Source of the DNA: Diphasiastrum complanatum
Lineage: Eukaryota > Streptophyta > Lycopodiopsida > Lycopodiales > Lycopodiaceae
Assembly: GCA_029204225.1 (NCBI GenBank)
Contig: CM055105.1
Span: 48,993,688 to 49,057,687 of the forward strand
Reading direction: 5' to 3'
DNA length: 64,000 nucleotides
The notes under the pieces are model-generated. The model ran no database searches. It saw only the letters and a program-made list of their open reading frames with translations, and was not told where the DNA came from. The position numbers were made by a program, and so were the translations under genes. Of this stretch, positions 34,401-44,186 are shown one piece after another (the stretch's first letter is position 1; each line of letters opens with the position of its first letter).

Positions 34401-35900
34401 ATCTACAATTGAATGTATGGATTATTTAACAAGGTGACAAAGAAAAACAGAAATGATATAGACACCCATATTTATTTTTAAAATTTGAATCTCTTGTTGA
34501 AATTGTCAATATTCAAATAGATGTACAAACATGCGATCTAAAAAGTAAAACCATATTTTGTTAAAAATCATGACAATGCTAACGAAAATATGTATCAAAT
34601 TATTTTTTTATATATTGAAATTTGTATGAGCAAAAAAAATCAAAAAGTGAAAATATTATTGAATTAAAAATGTTAAATTATTCAAATGTTTAAATTCTAT
34701 TATCAAAAAGCAATTTTAAATTTTAAAATATTAACCTTTTTGAAAATTTTGAACTTGATTTGTTAGCTACAAAATTAAAAATCTAGATAATTGCAATATC
34801 AAAATATTATTTTTTAGAAAATCATAAATTTTTTTTAAACTAAGTATATTAAAAATTGTCTAGAATATTTGAAATATTTGTCTTTTTTAAATAACTCTTA
34901 TTCTAAGATATTAATACTAACATGTATAAAAATCTTAATTTTTTTTATTCTAAAAATAAAGACGACCATGATTTGACAATTATTTTTTTCTCAAAGTTGA
35001 GTATCATTTGCAAAAGTAGTGTTTTGATTACTACAAATTATTATCATTTGCAAAGATAATATCTTAAATACTATACACTTTTTGTAATCTTTACAAAAAT
35101 TAAATTAATAATAATAATTTATAGTTACATTCAACATGAATAAAAAATAAATTGATAAATTTTTAAGTAAAAAGTACATATTTCTTCTATACCAACAAAC
35201 TCAAATACAAAAAAAAAAACATAATGATATATATCTTTAAAAAAATAACAATGAAAAGTGGAATAATTATTAATTTTGTTTTTTAAAAGAGGACATATTA
35301 TGTTTCTCAAAAGTCAATAATTTTATTTACATCTTTGGGAGGAGCATACGTAAGAGTAGGCCTTGCCTCTATTGTTTCGACATTCTTTGTTTCAAAATTA
35401 TAATCTTGAATCAAGATACTTGATAAATCTCCCATGTTACCAACCTTTCCATCAGTGAGCGGTTGTGGTTCATTTGACAAGAGAACGCTATTGTCGACAT
35501 TTTTTTATGTCTCTCAATTCATTCGACAAAAATGATAGAAATTTCATTTTCATTTTAATAAAATTGACTAATTTTAACATATTAAACAAACATAATGTTA
35601 ACCATAAATATAAAAAAGATTAGAATAAAATTGTTAGTTAATAACTCACCAGACTGCATTCTCAATTCTTGCATTGTTAAACTCGAGTAACACTTTTTGC
35701 ACCTTTACGAATTACTTTTTTGAATGAAAAAATAATGTGCATTCTAAGAATCCTTTGAACCTGTGTATTAGAGAATCTTTCATTTGAAACCCATAAGAAA
35801 TATCAGCTACGTAGAGGGTGTATGGTTTTTTTAATAAAAAATTTGAACAATTTTTTGCAATCTCCTATTTCAATCATATATACTAGTGGCTGCTCATCGA
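34400..35900. other. Strongly AT-rich block
   Basis: Long runs of A and T with very few G or C, unlike the surrounding DNA, and no open frames of interest. Could be an old transposon, a matrix-attachment-like region, or transferred DNA; nothing identifies it. Confidence 0.6.
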
Positions 35901-36245
35901 TATTCTTTGGCATATATGTTCCTATTTGATCCTCAATGTTTTGTGAAAAATGTAAAATATTAGCATTTGGGCCTCAAAATTATGTACTTTAACTTAAAAC
36001 CACACGTGTGGAGCTTGTTCCCACGTATGAGCAGTAGGCTTAGTTTCAATAGGTCCACTTTTCATAATTAGATCAGAAGACACCACAAGTGACGCCATGT
36101 AGTACAAGGTATTGGAACACTCCAATCACAATTTCTTGGAGGTTATGTGCAAGGAGAAGCCTACTCTCGGGCTGCCTAGATCCTTGTTAAGAGGTGGTGA
36201 TGCATGGAAAGCATGTGCTTTGGCTAGAGCACATAAGTTGCCTTT

Positions 36246-36677
36246 TTGCAATCTCATCAGTCAAGAGTGCACTTTGCAAGTGTAAAAAACAATGGTGATT
36301 TTACTATCTTTGAATCTTTCATAGATGGTGTTAGTAGACATGATGTGACTTATCTATTATCTTCAACATTCATGATGTTTAACAAACTATATAGATATGC
36401 AAAGACAATGAAGTTGAATGCTTTTCAATGTACATCTTTTGTTAGTAAAACAACTTCATGTGATAACTATGATGTTTTGATGGAGTATAAGAATTTGATG
36501 TTTTGTGGTTTTCCATTGGATAGCATGTTATTAGTATATGTTTGGTATATCCATGAAAATTTAGGATCTAATGATGATTCTAAGTGTGGATCTAGGCCAC
36601 AACAAATCACTTGTCAAATTATTAGACAATTTCTACACAATCTCACTAGTTTGATCAAGATCACTTTGCCAAAATGA
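36246..36677 (+). CDS. Unrecognised 143-codon open frame
   Basis: It opens at an ATG and ends in TGA with no break. The text is ordinary in composition (FTIFESFIDGVSRHDVTYLL, SSTFMMFNKLYRYAKTMKL, LDSMLLVYVWYIHENLG). I know no family for it. It lies directly upstream of LTR-like DNA, so it may be the tail of an element's extra or structural ORF rather than a host gene. No introns or promoter are evident. Confidence 0.3.
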   Translation: MQSHQSRVHFASVKNNGDFTIFESFIDGVSRHDVTYLLSSTFMMFNKLYRYAKTMKLNAFQCTSFVSKTTSCDNYDVLMEYKNLMFCGFPLDSMLLVYVWYIHENLGSNDDSKCGSRPQQITCQIIRQFLHNLTSLIKITLPK

Positions 36678-36759
36678 AATAGAATCAAAAGCTAGTAAAC
36701 ACATGTTTAGATTTGATCCTAAAATATATATATATAGGCAATGTGAAAAATGTCAACTA

Positions 36760-37500
36760 GTTTAGTTGATTTATCTTGGCAATTTTGAGGCCAACTTGAA
36801 ATCTCAACTTAGAGATAGATTTATTTTTGTCAATAAAAGCCTAAATAGTGTTTGTACTATTTTTGGCAAGTACATTTGTGGATGAGGTCAAATTTGGACC
36901 CATTCTAATTGGCTAATATAGACTAGAATTGGCTAATATAGATACATCACATCTAGACTAGAATTTTTAGGTTTTTTGATGAAGTACCAAGAAGTTATCA
37001 TTTAGGGCAAGTTTAGGGCAATTGGCCAAGTGACATTTTGGCAAATATAAATAGTAGTACCAGTGTGGAGGAAGTATCATTGTATTCTCATTTTATGTGG
37101 AGAATTTATCTCTTTTAGTTCTATGTCCATCTCATTTGTATTTCTCAAGATCTTGATTTCTAGTGTGTAGAATGTGATATTGTTGATCTTGCATCCACAT
37201 ATGTGAATGATTGTAGGCTGTTGTTGTTGTATGGACAGGGACAGTACCAAGTCGGATCTAAGTGCTTATATTAGATCTTCATGCATTTCCAAGTTCTAGC
37301 ATGTGTAAAGTGATGATTTCTAGTGTGTAGAATGTGATATTGTTGATCTTGCATCCACATCTGTAAATGACTGTAGGCTGTTGTTGCTGTATGGACAGAG
37401 ACAATACCAAGTCGGGTCTAAGTGCTTATATCAGTTCTTCATGCATTTCCAAGTTCTAGCATGTGTAAAGTGATGATTTCTATCTTGTAGCTAAATCTAG
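36760..37500 (+). mobile_element. LTR-like sequence, plus orientation
   Basis: A TATA-like AAATATAAATAG lies near 37045 and GTGTGGA...TTGTATTCTCATT at 37063-37091. A matching inverted piece occurs to the right (about 37570-37600). It includes two 160-base tandem units. The borders are not resolved. Confidence 0.4.
37155..37480 (+). repeat. 160-bp tandem repeat (two units plus a stub)
   Basis: Units 37155-37314 and 37315-37474, each starting GATTTCTAGTGTGTAG, with a third start at 37475. Units differ at a handful of positions. Confidence 0.92.
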
Positions 37501-37960
37501 ATGTGCAACCAAAATTGGCTAAAAATCTTAGATCCATCAAGTGTGTTTTGGATCTGATTTTCTCACAGGCCATACAACAATGAGAATACAATTAGAAGAA
37601 TTCCACACGGATGTAGAAGAAAACCAAAGATGACATGATAGTATTGCTTCCCAAGCTTTCAAAAGTGGAATAGCTCTAAGGTTTTGCTATTCTCGTGTAA
37701 AACTTATTATGTATAGATGAGAGTGATGAATCTCTCTCCTCTCTCTAGAGTCATTTTCCCTAGCTTATCCACAACTTGGCCCAAACTAGTCATATTGGCC
37801 AAAATTGCCAAGTAAATCTAAAAATGAACTGTTTGTATGTACAAATGACCAAGTGAACTAGGTCCCAACAAAAAATAGTCATGTACACTGGTTTTACATG
37901 TGTTAAATAACCATATGTACTTTATTTACTGATTTGGCCTCCAAAGACTCAAATTCAATG
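37500..37960 (-). mobile_element. LTR-like sequence, minus orientation
   Basis: The reverse complement matches the sequence at 36760-37095 in several blocks: AATGAGAATACAA with flanking TCCACAC, and TTGGCCAAAATTGCCAAG. The two copies therefore face each other. The borders are not resolved. Confidence 0.4.
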
Positions 37961-37999
37961 ATCACATTAAAAGGAGTTTAGATCTTTCTACGGGACTTT

Positions 38000-38593
38000 T
38001 AATGTCGCAGGGCCTAAAAGTCAAGTAAGTGAATAAAAAGGGTTCCCACCAAAATTCAAATTGTTTTCTTCCAAAATTTGAATGGGTTCCCTCCACTTTT
38101 TGAATTTCAAATACTTAGGATAGAAATTAGCCATCAGGATTTGAGGCCAAAGCCCTAAAATCCACTATATATAGTGGTAAATTCGAATCATTTGTACATA
38201 TTCTCTTCATTTCAATACAAGCAGGTTGGCCCTCTTATGGAATGGATAAGGAATGTCCTTGCTCTTCATCTTTCCTCCTCTGTCTCTCATGTTAAATCCT
38301 TCGATTTGCTAATTGTTGGATTTGATGCTTATTGGGATTGATTGTTGTTATATTTTTTGTGAGAGGAAAGAGAGAGAGAGAAGAGTAAGTCTCTATCATT
38401 GTTGTGGATCTAGTGTTATGGATCTTAGTATTAAAGGGTTTAGTGTTAATGCTTAGGGTTAGACATAATTATGAGATATGCTATTGATCTCATGGGAACG
38501 AATCTCCGTGTGACAACTACTTAATCCTTTCATCTCCTTGATGCTTGTATGCTTGGATCTATGGTTGAAGGTGGATAGGAACTGCCCACTACA
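38000..38593 (+). mobile_element. LTR ending before a tRNA-Asp primer site
   Basis: The right border is CACTACA at 38587-38593. A TATA-like box (CTATATATAG) lies in the palindrome CCACTATATATAGTGG near 38162-38177. The left border is uncertain. Confidence 0.5.
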
Positions 38594-38596
38594 ATT

Positions 38597-38615
38597 TTGG
38601 CGCCGTTGCCGGGGA
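38597..38615 (+). promoter_or_regulatory. Primer binding site (tRNA-Asp type)
   Basis: TTGGCGCCGTTGCCGGGGA, the primer site common in plant Athila/Tat Gypsy elements. Confidence 0.85.
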
Positions 38616-38639
38616 GCTACACCAATTTTTCAATTTTCA

Positions 38640-39596
38640 GCTTGAATTTGATGCATGTATGGATGTTAGCTTGCATTTACGCATCTTGTTTTGCCATAAT
38701 AGGCTTAAAATTGCATTTAAGGGTGACAAGCATGTCATTGGATGCAAGTAGGTCTATAGAATCAAGCTCAATAATGATGGATCAATCAATAAATTCAAAG
38801 CAAGGCTTTGTGCTAAAGGCTATGCCCAAATTAAAGGCATAGATTATGAAGAAATCTTTGCTCCCGTAGCAAAGATGGTAACCATTAGAATTCTCATTGC
38901 TATTTGTCGCTTTTATTATTGGAAAATGCTTCAACTTGATGTTTCCAATGCTTTATTAAATGGTTACGCAGAAGGAAATAAACATGCATCAACCTCTAGG
39001 TTTTATTGTGCATGGCAAAGGATCAAAAGTATGCTTACTTTTGAAAAGTCTTTATGGCTTGAAACAAGCCCCAAGGACTTGGTATCAGAGGTTGAACACT
39101 TATCTTCTTTCTATTGGTTTCAAGATTAGCTCATATGGTCCATCATTGTATCTTAAACATGTTGGCAATGATGTAATCATGTTGCTTAATGACATTCTAT
39201 TATGTAGAAGCAACATGGATTTACTTATTGATACCAAGATCTCCTTAGGAAAGGAATTCAAAATGCAAAATCTTGGATTTTTACATCATGTACTTGGATT
39301 AGAGATTAAAAATGTCTAATAACTTAGCTTTCATTTCTCAAGAAAATTATGTAAGATCTATGCTTAAGAAATTTAAAATGCAAGATTGTAAAAGCATAGA
39401 TACTCCTATGGAGACTAATGTTATAGACACTAAAACTTGTGAGGAAGCACCCTTTGAGGACATCACACTTTTTAGAAGTCTACTAGGCTCTTTGATATGG
39501 CTCACTGTCACTAAGGTGATCTTAGTTTTAGTGTGCATAAGCTTAGTCAAAGCATGCAAAATCCAAAGATCCATGATTGGAAAAAGGTGTTAGCAA
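38640..39596 (+). pseudogene. Copia reverse transcriptase and RNase H start
   Basis: The plus-strand reading runs GDKHVIGCK, a stop, then [54 protein letters not shown]. It needs several frames. The catalytic YVDD box is lost: the reading is MLLNDILL near 39179-39200. 39312-39593 holds DCKSIDTPMETN and LGSLIWLTVTK. A Copia RT only about 50-100 bases after a Gypsy-type Asp primer site marks a recombinant or nested insertion. Confidence 0.87.
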
Positions 39597-39599
39597 CTG

Positions 39600-40215
39600 T
39601 GCAAACATAGTGAAAAATATAACAAAGAAATAAAACTCTGTGGCATTTGTATTGTGAGCCCACGTATGAGTAATTGCCAATAAACTTCCACTATGACGTG
39701 TGTTTTGTAAGTCCATGAGTAAAAGCTTAAAAATAATAAAATAAATTAAACTTAGACTTAAGAAACTTAAGCTTAGAAAGATTCTAAGTTATCTAAAGTT
39801 ATCTTAAGTCCTAAATTAGTAATCCCATAAGCTAGTGGATGCTTATGGAAGGCCCTCCTTGCTATAAGAGGAGAGGTATTTCTCATGTATGGAACACTTT
39901 TGAGATTAAGCTATCTTGCTCTCTATTTTGGAGAATTATCATTCTATTTCATTTGTGTTATCCTTGGGAAGGTGCATAGCTTGAGGGAAGGTACTCGGGC
40001 CTCCTCTTGCCTCTTTCTCATCGGTTTGTATTGTGGCGTGTTTCTATTTGTTCTATGCTTAGTACTAGCCACAATCTTATTTCTATTTTGGGTGTTAAGT
40101 AGGATTTAGTTTAGTGATCTTGCTAGTTGGGAAGCCTTAGCAAGGTTTTTATTGTTTTGTTAATCTTGGCTAGTTGAGTAAATCTTAGTCAAGTTAGTTT
40201 TTATTCTGTTCCGAG
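39600..40215 (+). mobile_element. LTR-like or leader DNA
   Basis: No coding. It has a promoter-like GCTATAAGAGGAGAGG near 39860 and pyrimidine-rich stretches like those of other LTRs here. No borders were found. Confidence 0.3.
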
Positions 40216-40217
40216 CA

Positions 40218-40302
40218 CCAGTTGGGAAAGCCTTAGAAAATCTAGCAGGAGATGAGGCCTACTCATTCTTAGATGGCTTTAGCGGATACAATATGATTCA
40301 AA
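40218..40302 (+). pseudogene. Gypsy RT stub
   Basis: LENLAGDEAYSFLDGFSGYN then MIQIA, the same stretch as in the minus-strand element near 62680-62770. It is cut after IQIA, where the long accessory frame takes over in a different phase. RT body, RNase H and integrase are deleted. Confidence 0.85.
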
Positions 40303-41457
40303 TTGCACAATCCAGTCCTTTTGGGACAATGCAGACTGGAAAGTTTGAAAGTGGAACCATCAGTCATCCTTTTTGAAGTCAATACTGAGGGTTTGCCACT
40401 TGATGGTAAAGTTATTTCTACGAACAAAGATGCCGTGGACGAAGATAAATATTTTCTGAACAACTGCTTCGTACTTACGAAGGACTATAAAATTTCAATG
40501 ATCAAGGATGTCACATTCAAAATGTTTTGTAGATACGCCAATCAAGTTATCTTTTTGACGGATGTAGATGCTACCATTTTGGTACAGAATTTTGGATATT
40601 TAATGGACGCTTTAGCCGAAAATCCTATATGCTTTGGCGTCATTGCATACAAGGCATTGTTGAGGTGGATCAAACATGAGAAATTTTCGGCAGTCGGAGC
40701 ACATGTCTCGCATTTGTGTGAGCATTTTAGAGTTTTAAGCGATCAGGAGAAACGTTCGTTGATGGGAAGACTGTTGCCCCCAAGACCAGTCGACCTATCC
40801 AGTCTTCTGACCATGCCTGCCATGACTACCACAGTAGCACATGCCCCACCAATCCAAGTAACACCTATAACTGTTATGGATATTGATGATGCCACTGCTA
40901 TTACCATGGATATGAATGAACCTATTGCTGCTGAATCAACAAAGCCAGCCTCTGCTTCAACCTCACAGAAGGAGAAGAATTCAAGCACCTCGGATGAAGA
41001 CGAAACTCCATCCGACACTTCAGCCAAGGCTCGAACAGCTATAGTAGAAGACACCGGTGCAGCTGATGAAGATGATGATGAACCTGACAACCAGCCCTGG
41101 TGGTTTACATCCATGACCAGCAGAGCCAAGAATTTAGTGGTTGATATATATGAATTTGATCGATACAATCAGAAAAACTTCTTGGACCTAATAGAAGCAG
41201 AGCGGAAGTTTCAAGACTCTCTCAAAGAGTCTTATGAGAAAATTGATTTGCTCGAATCAAACAACACCAAGCTGATCGACCAAAATCGTTTCCTCGAAAC
41301 ACAGCTTCACACCGCTACCAAGGAAGCAGATTCATTGAAGAAAATCAATAAGGCGATTGAGGCCAAGTCTGTAAATTATCAGACTACTATTGATTCTTTC
41401 AAACAACAACTGCTGGATGCCAATAAGCACAATGTCGCTCTCCAAAAACATTTGTAG
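40303..41457 (+). CDS. Long accessory ORF of a Gypsy element (coiled-coil protein)
   Basis: 384 codons are open with no stop; the frame begins without an ATG at the junction with the RT stub, so the true N-terminus is lost. Residues about 15-145 look folded (KVEPSVILFEV, GLPLDGKVISTN, FLTDVDATILVQNFGYLMDA, KALLRWIKHEK). Residues 155-270 are low-complexity, Pro/Thr/Ser then Asp/Glu-rich. Residues 275-384 form a coiled coil (NFLDLIEAERKFQDSLKESY, NTKLIDQNRFLETQLH). Position-matched motifs (P..I.L......G.L..GK) and a following helix tie it to the minus-strand accessory gene at 58300-59829. It lies 1.6 kb before a polypurine tract and 3' LTR. Function unknown. I call it a retrotransposon accessory protein by location only. 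Confidence 0.6.
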   Translation: MHNPVLLGQCRLESLKVEPSVILFEVNTEGLPLDGKVISTNKDAVDEDKYFLNNCFVLTKDYKISMIKDVTFKMFCRYANQVIFLTDVDATILVQNFGYLMDALAENPICFGVIAYKALLRWIKHEKFSAVGAHVSHLCEHFRVLSDQEKRSLMGRLLPPRPVDLSSLLTMPAMTTTVAHAPPIQVTPITVMDIDDATAITMDMNEPIAAESTKPASASTSQKEKNSSTSDEDETPSDTSAKARTAIVEDTGAADEDDDEPDNQPWWFTSMTSRAKNLVVDIYEFDRYNQKNFLDLIEAERKFQDSLKESYEKIDLLESNNTKLIDQNRFLETQLHTATKEADSLKKINKAIEAKSVNYQTTIDSFKQQLLDANKHNVALQKHL

Positions 41458-42790
41458 GAGGAGCGAGCGACATGAATAAAGGCAGAAACTGTGCTTGCCT
41501 TGTGCAGCAATGCAGGCTCTATCACAATAGACCTCTCAAAATTGAACCAGCTCCAAGGCCAGATGCTCGATAATTTTCGAGTCGAGTTCTTGCAACCATT
41601 CGAAGATGCGAAGGCGCTAGTCGAAGAAGAGTTGGCTGAGTTAAAGGAGTTGTGTATTGAGGCCACCCAAACTTGCAACAGGCTAGACTCTCACAACGAA
41701 TACGTATAGGCCCTACTGAGAATTGATGATCTGACGCAACAACTTCAAGCTGTGCCTGCGAGTCGCTGACCATCCAGAGTATTTAGAGGTAGTAGAGAAG
41801 ACCGACAAGCTCGAACAAGAATTTTCTGATCTCAAGCAGCAGGGATGACCAGAAGTTAGTTGCTAAGTTGCAAACTCAGGATTTGGCAACAACAGCCACA
41901 CAGCCAAAGCGACCACGTCGAAACCAGTTGAAGGTATGTGCTAAAAGGTTCAATACATTTCTTGATCGATTCTGGAAGTGGTGTCCACAAGCTTTTAGCA
42001 TTGAATTACAATGGCGTGTGGATTATATGATGCTACCAGGCGCAGTAGGCATCGCCTTCGATGACTGGAAGACACCATGGGAAAAGGACAATTTTCTCTG
42101 GTTATGGGCCCAATTATCTATCGAATAGAAAGGATGTCTCTGCTGAGGCATAATTCAGGGAAAATCTTAAGTCGTGCCTTTCGGATCAGCTGAGTTATAC
42201 ATAGGCTCTTCTACTATGTATGCCTTAGAGTATATCTGTATTAAAGAATATCAATTTTGCGAAATAAAGACAATAAGCGACAATTTTGGAAGCGGAAGTC
42301 GTAGTTCCAACTGTACAAACCAAAAGGTGTTGCGAATTTAGGCACTTTTGATGATGCAGGTTTGCTGATCAATGTAAATATGGCCTATCCCAAACTTTTC
42401 AGTCTTTACGTGGATTGGGAGCGAAACCTTGCTGATTATTTTGTGGAGATTTGACACAATCTACAAGACTGAAGGAAGTCACTTCGTTATAAGCAATCTT
42501 ATACATATTCATTTTGGCAGTTTGGAACTTTTGCAGTAAAGACATTGTTTTTTTGTCCAAAATCTTTATGTTAAAAGTTCTTTTATAAGATTTTTAGCTC
42601 ACTATTGTAAAGAAATCACACTTCGTAGTGATTCAGATGAAGATGAAAAGTTAACTTGGGAGCTGTTTGATGGAACATTGCTCCCGGTTAAGCTTGAAAA
42701 ATTTGGCAACCTACCAGTTCGTCGTTATACGAGAGACTCAACAAAATTTGGAGTTAGCCCACTGACTACATGAGGAATTGAATCCATCAT
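41458..42790 (+). pseudogene. Decayed continuation of the accessory region
   Basis: After the stop at 41455-41457 the plus strand still reads as protein in pieces: LNQLQGQMLDNFRVEFLQPF, EEELAELKELCIEATQTC (coiled coil), FWKWCPQAFSIELQWRVDYM (about 41970-42030), LVRR-like and LRSDSDEDEKLTWELFDGTL (about 42625-42685). Stops and shifts separate them. The original accessory protein was probably longer than 384 residues. Confidence 0.5.
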
Positions 42791-43091
42791 GAATATTCAT
42801 TCTTGCCTATGTAATGGCGATGTCTCTATGTGATGCTAAACGTTGATTCTTTGAAGTTTTGAAGAAGTTTTGAAGTTTGATTCATGTTCTCATCAATAAT
42901 TCAACGATCAACTCCAATCAATCTATTCAATTCAAGAAGCAGCAAAGTCATATGTCTCTAAAGCAAAAGAAATATCTAAAGGAAGAAACATATGAAGAAA
43001 TATCTTTTCACCCTAACGAATATCTAAAGAACAAAATGTTTTGCGAATGATCCTCGAAATAAAGATTATATCTTCACGAGGATGTTTCACA

Positions 43092-43107
43092 TTTGAGGAA
43101 GGGGATA
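43092..43107 (+). promoter_or_regulatory. Polypurine tract
   Basis: TTGAGGAAGGGGATA lies directly before an LTR start TGTGATGCC at 43108. Confidence 0.7.
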
Positions 43108-44186
43108 TGTGATGCCACGAAATTGTTAAATATTGAATATCAACCTAAATATGGTTGATATTTAGGTTGATATCCATATTTGCGAGGACGTTTCACATTT
43201 TTCAAGAATATATCTCCTAAAGACTTGCCTTGTATTTAAGGGAAAGACCTCTAGAAGGGAAACGTTGCCTTGGATAGCCTTTACTAGGTCATCTACTTGA
43301 AATGACTATATATGAATTGACATGTTAAACTAGAGTAATTTTAACTCTTAGTTAAATATACGTCTTATGGTATAATTGAACATATACTCAACCTAATTGT
43401 TAACTAGACCTTTTCATGGGAGCGACGCACCTGCAGTTTTAGAGGTCTGTTTGTTTGCTCCATAGAACATATATTGATCACGCGCTTCAGTCTCAATCAT
43501 CGAGAGAGAAAGAGTTTACGTATTTGTAAGAGGTTGAAGAAGTGAATAGAGTGTTAAGGTTTATTCTCTCTTATCTCTGTTCTCCGCACTGTTGAGCGTG
43601 AGTGATCCTGAGTCTACTAGCAATCTCTAATGCATTACATAAATTACTCTCTGATCAGACAGACTCTCTAGCACATTACAGTCGTTTGTTGTATGTCCAT
43701 AAATATGCTCTAAGGAATTGCCTTAAAATCCTCTTATTCGTCTGTCGCGAACACTTTGTTTTCGGCACTCGAATAAAGTCTACATTTGGTACAGTCTAGC
43801 ATAATCATTGATAGAACTGTATGCATACATCCGAGATGTTAGTCCCTGTCTGAGGACTTGAGTCTTTGACCTGTGTTCTTGCTTGTAACTGCCATAAGTT
43901 TCTAACATGCTCTAAAACTCTTTGTGTTCTTTAACCATAACCTTGGACTTAAGTTGTTGAGGACTTCTATCTAGAAACAAACAGTTCGCAAACGCGATTA
44001 ACTAATTGTCTGCACAAACATAAATACATCAAACATTTCTCGACTCTCTGTTGACACCTTAATCAGCCAGAGTGTAGTACTTCTATACTACTCTGATAAC
44101 ATCTCACCTGTAGAATGTATTTTATTCGATTTGATAGAGGCAAGATTGTTGTTTTGATATTATTAATACTACACACCCCCAACACA
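43108..44186 (+). mobile_element. 3' LTR downstream of the accessory ORF
   Basis: Starts TGTGATGCCACG after the polypurine tract. The candidate end is CCCCCAACACA at 44186, about 1.08 kb. It holds a 16-base-arm hairpin at 43137-43173. No partner LTR was identified. Confidence 0.55.
43137..43173. repeat. Perfect hairpin in LTR
   Basis: Arms ATATCAACCTAAATAT and ATATTTAGGTTGATAT, loop GGTTG. Confidence 0.95.

Noticed and set aside
34400-35900. Organelle DNA insertion
   Set aside because: No plastid or mitochondrial gene or tRNA recognised in it.
40303-42790. Endogenous pararetrovirus (caulimovirid) origin of the accessory region
   Set aside because: No movement or coat protein motifs seen; LTR, polypurine tract and pol context fit a Gypsy element.
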